From Pseudomonadota bacterium (GTDB taxonomy: Bacteria; Pseudomonadota; Alphaproteobacteria; Acetobacterales; Acetobacteraceae), in assembly GCA_021841985.1 (NCBI GenBank), contig JAKCCP010000040.1:1-5622 (forward strand): a stretch of DNA of 5,622 nucleotides. The letters run 5' to 3'. The notes beneath the pieces are model-generated. The model saw only the letters and a list, made by a program, of their open reading frames with translations. It was not told the DNA's origin and ran no database searches. Position numbers and translations under genes: made by a program. Positions 5,497-5,622 of the stretch are shown piece after piece. Every line of letters begins with the position of its first letter. Positions within the stretch are counted from its first letter, which is position 1.

Positions 5497-5622
5497 TCAA
5501 AGCGTGCCGTGCAGCGGCGAGGCCGCGCGGTTGGCGCGTTGATCGAGGCTGAAGGCGCCAGCGCCGAAGGCCGCGACATGCAGCAGCCCGCCCATGATGG
5601 CGAGGTTTTTCATGAAGTGGAT
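5497..5622 (-). CDS. DoxX-family membrane protein, C-terminal fragment
   Basis: The last 41 codons of a gene that enters from the right edge and ends with TGA at 5499-5497. The fragment reads IHFMKNLAIMGGLLHVAA and then FGAGAFSLDQR, which matches the characteristic end of DoxX-family proteins: a phenylalanine-methionine-lysine-asparagine-leucine start of the last helix, a glycine-rich helix and a short FSLD tail. DoxX proteins are small four-helix inner membrane proteins, some linked to redox functions; the exact role here is unknown. It is convergent with the PH-domain gene, 51 bases away, and no clear terminator lies between. The call rests on a short stretch, and the rest of the gene lies outside the window. 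Confidence 0.75.
   Translation of the reverse strand: MHFMKNLAIMGGLLHVAAFGAGAFSLDQRANRAASPLHGTL

Overview
The window is GC-rich chromosomal DNA (about 65-68% GC in the trxB/lysR part). Compact overlapping genes, GTG starts and protein sequences typical of Alphaproteobacteria suggest that class, possibly Rhodospirillales/Acetobacteraceae; this is a judgement from protein style, not a database match. I see no phage, transposon, CRISPR, tRNA or rRNA sequence. The content is mostly ordinary chromosomal genes, and I found no convincing new defence or mobile system.

Layout. (1) Bases 2481 down to 1, minus strand: a tight three-gene run of an Lrp/AsnC-family regulator, a GT2-GtrA fusion glycosyltransferase (GTG start 4 nt after the regulator's stop) and a GT39/ArnT-like membrane glycosyltransferase (GTG start overlapping the fusion gene by 11 bp; its C-terminus is outside the window). 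(2) Bases 2482-2686: a divergent intergenic region with a fair minus-strand promoter and several small inverted repeats. (3) Bases 2687-4578, plus strand: trxB (thioredoxin reductase), then a LysR-type regulator whose first possible ATG overlaps the trxB stop (ATGA) but whose likely start lies 42 nt downstream, after a run of nine G. (4) Bases 4579-4983: 405 bp with no convincing gene, holding a possible structured element, a very clear intrinsic terminator and then a promoter-like sequence and strong Shine-Dalgarno site. (5) Bases 4984-5445, plus strand: a small two-helix membrane protein with a bacterial PH (DUF304/YdbS-like) domain, unusually AT-rich in its first half. (6) Bases 5622-5497, minus strand: the last 41 codons of a DoxX-family membrane protein, convergent with the PH gene.

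How they fit together. The two glycosyltransferases look like consecutive steps of one lipid-linked sugar pathway. The GT2 domain would charge a polyprenyl phosphate with a sugar, the GtrA domain would help move it across the inner membrane, and the GT39 enzyme would transfer the sugar to a periplasmic acceptor. The regulator at the head of that run may control itself, the run, or the divergent trxB. trxB and the LysR gene are probably co-transcribed. The PH-domain and DoxX genes have no evident link to the rest.
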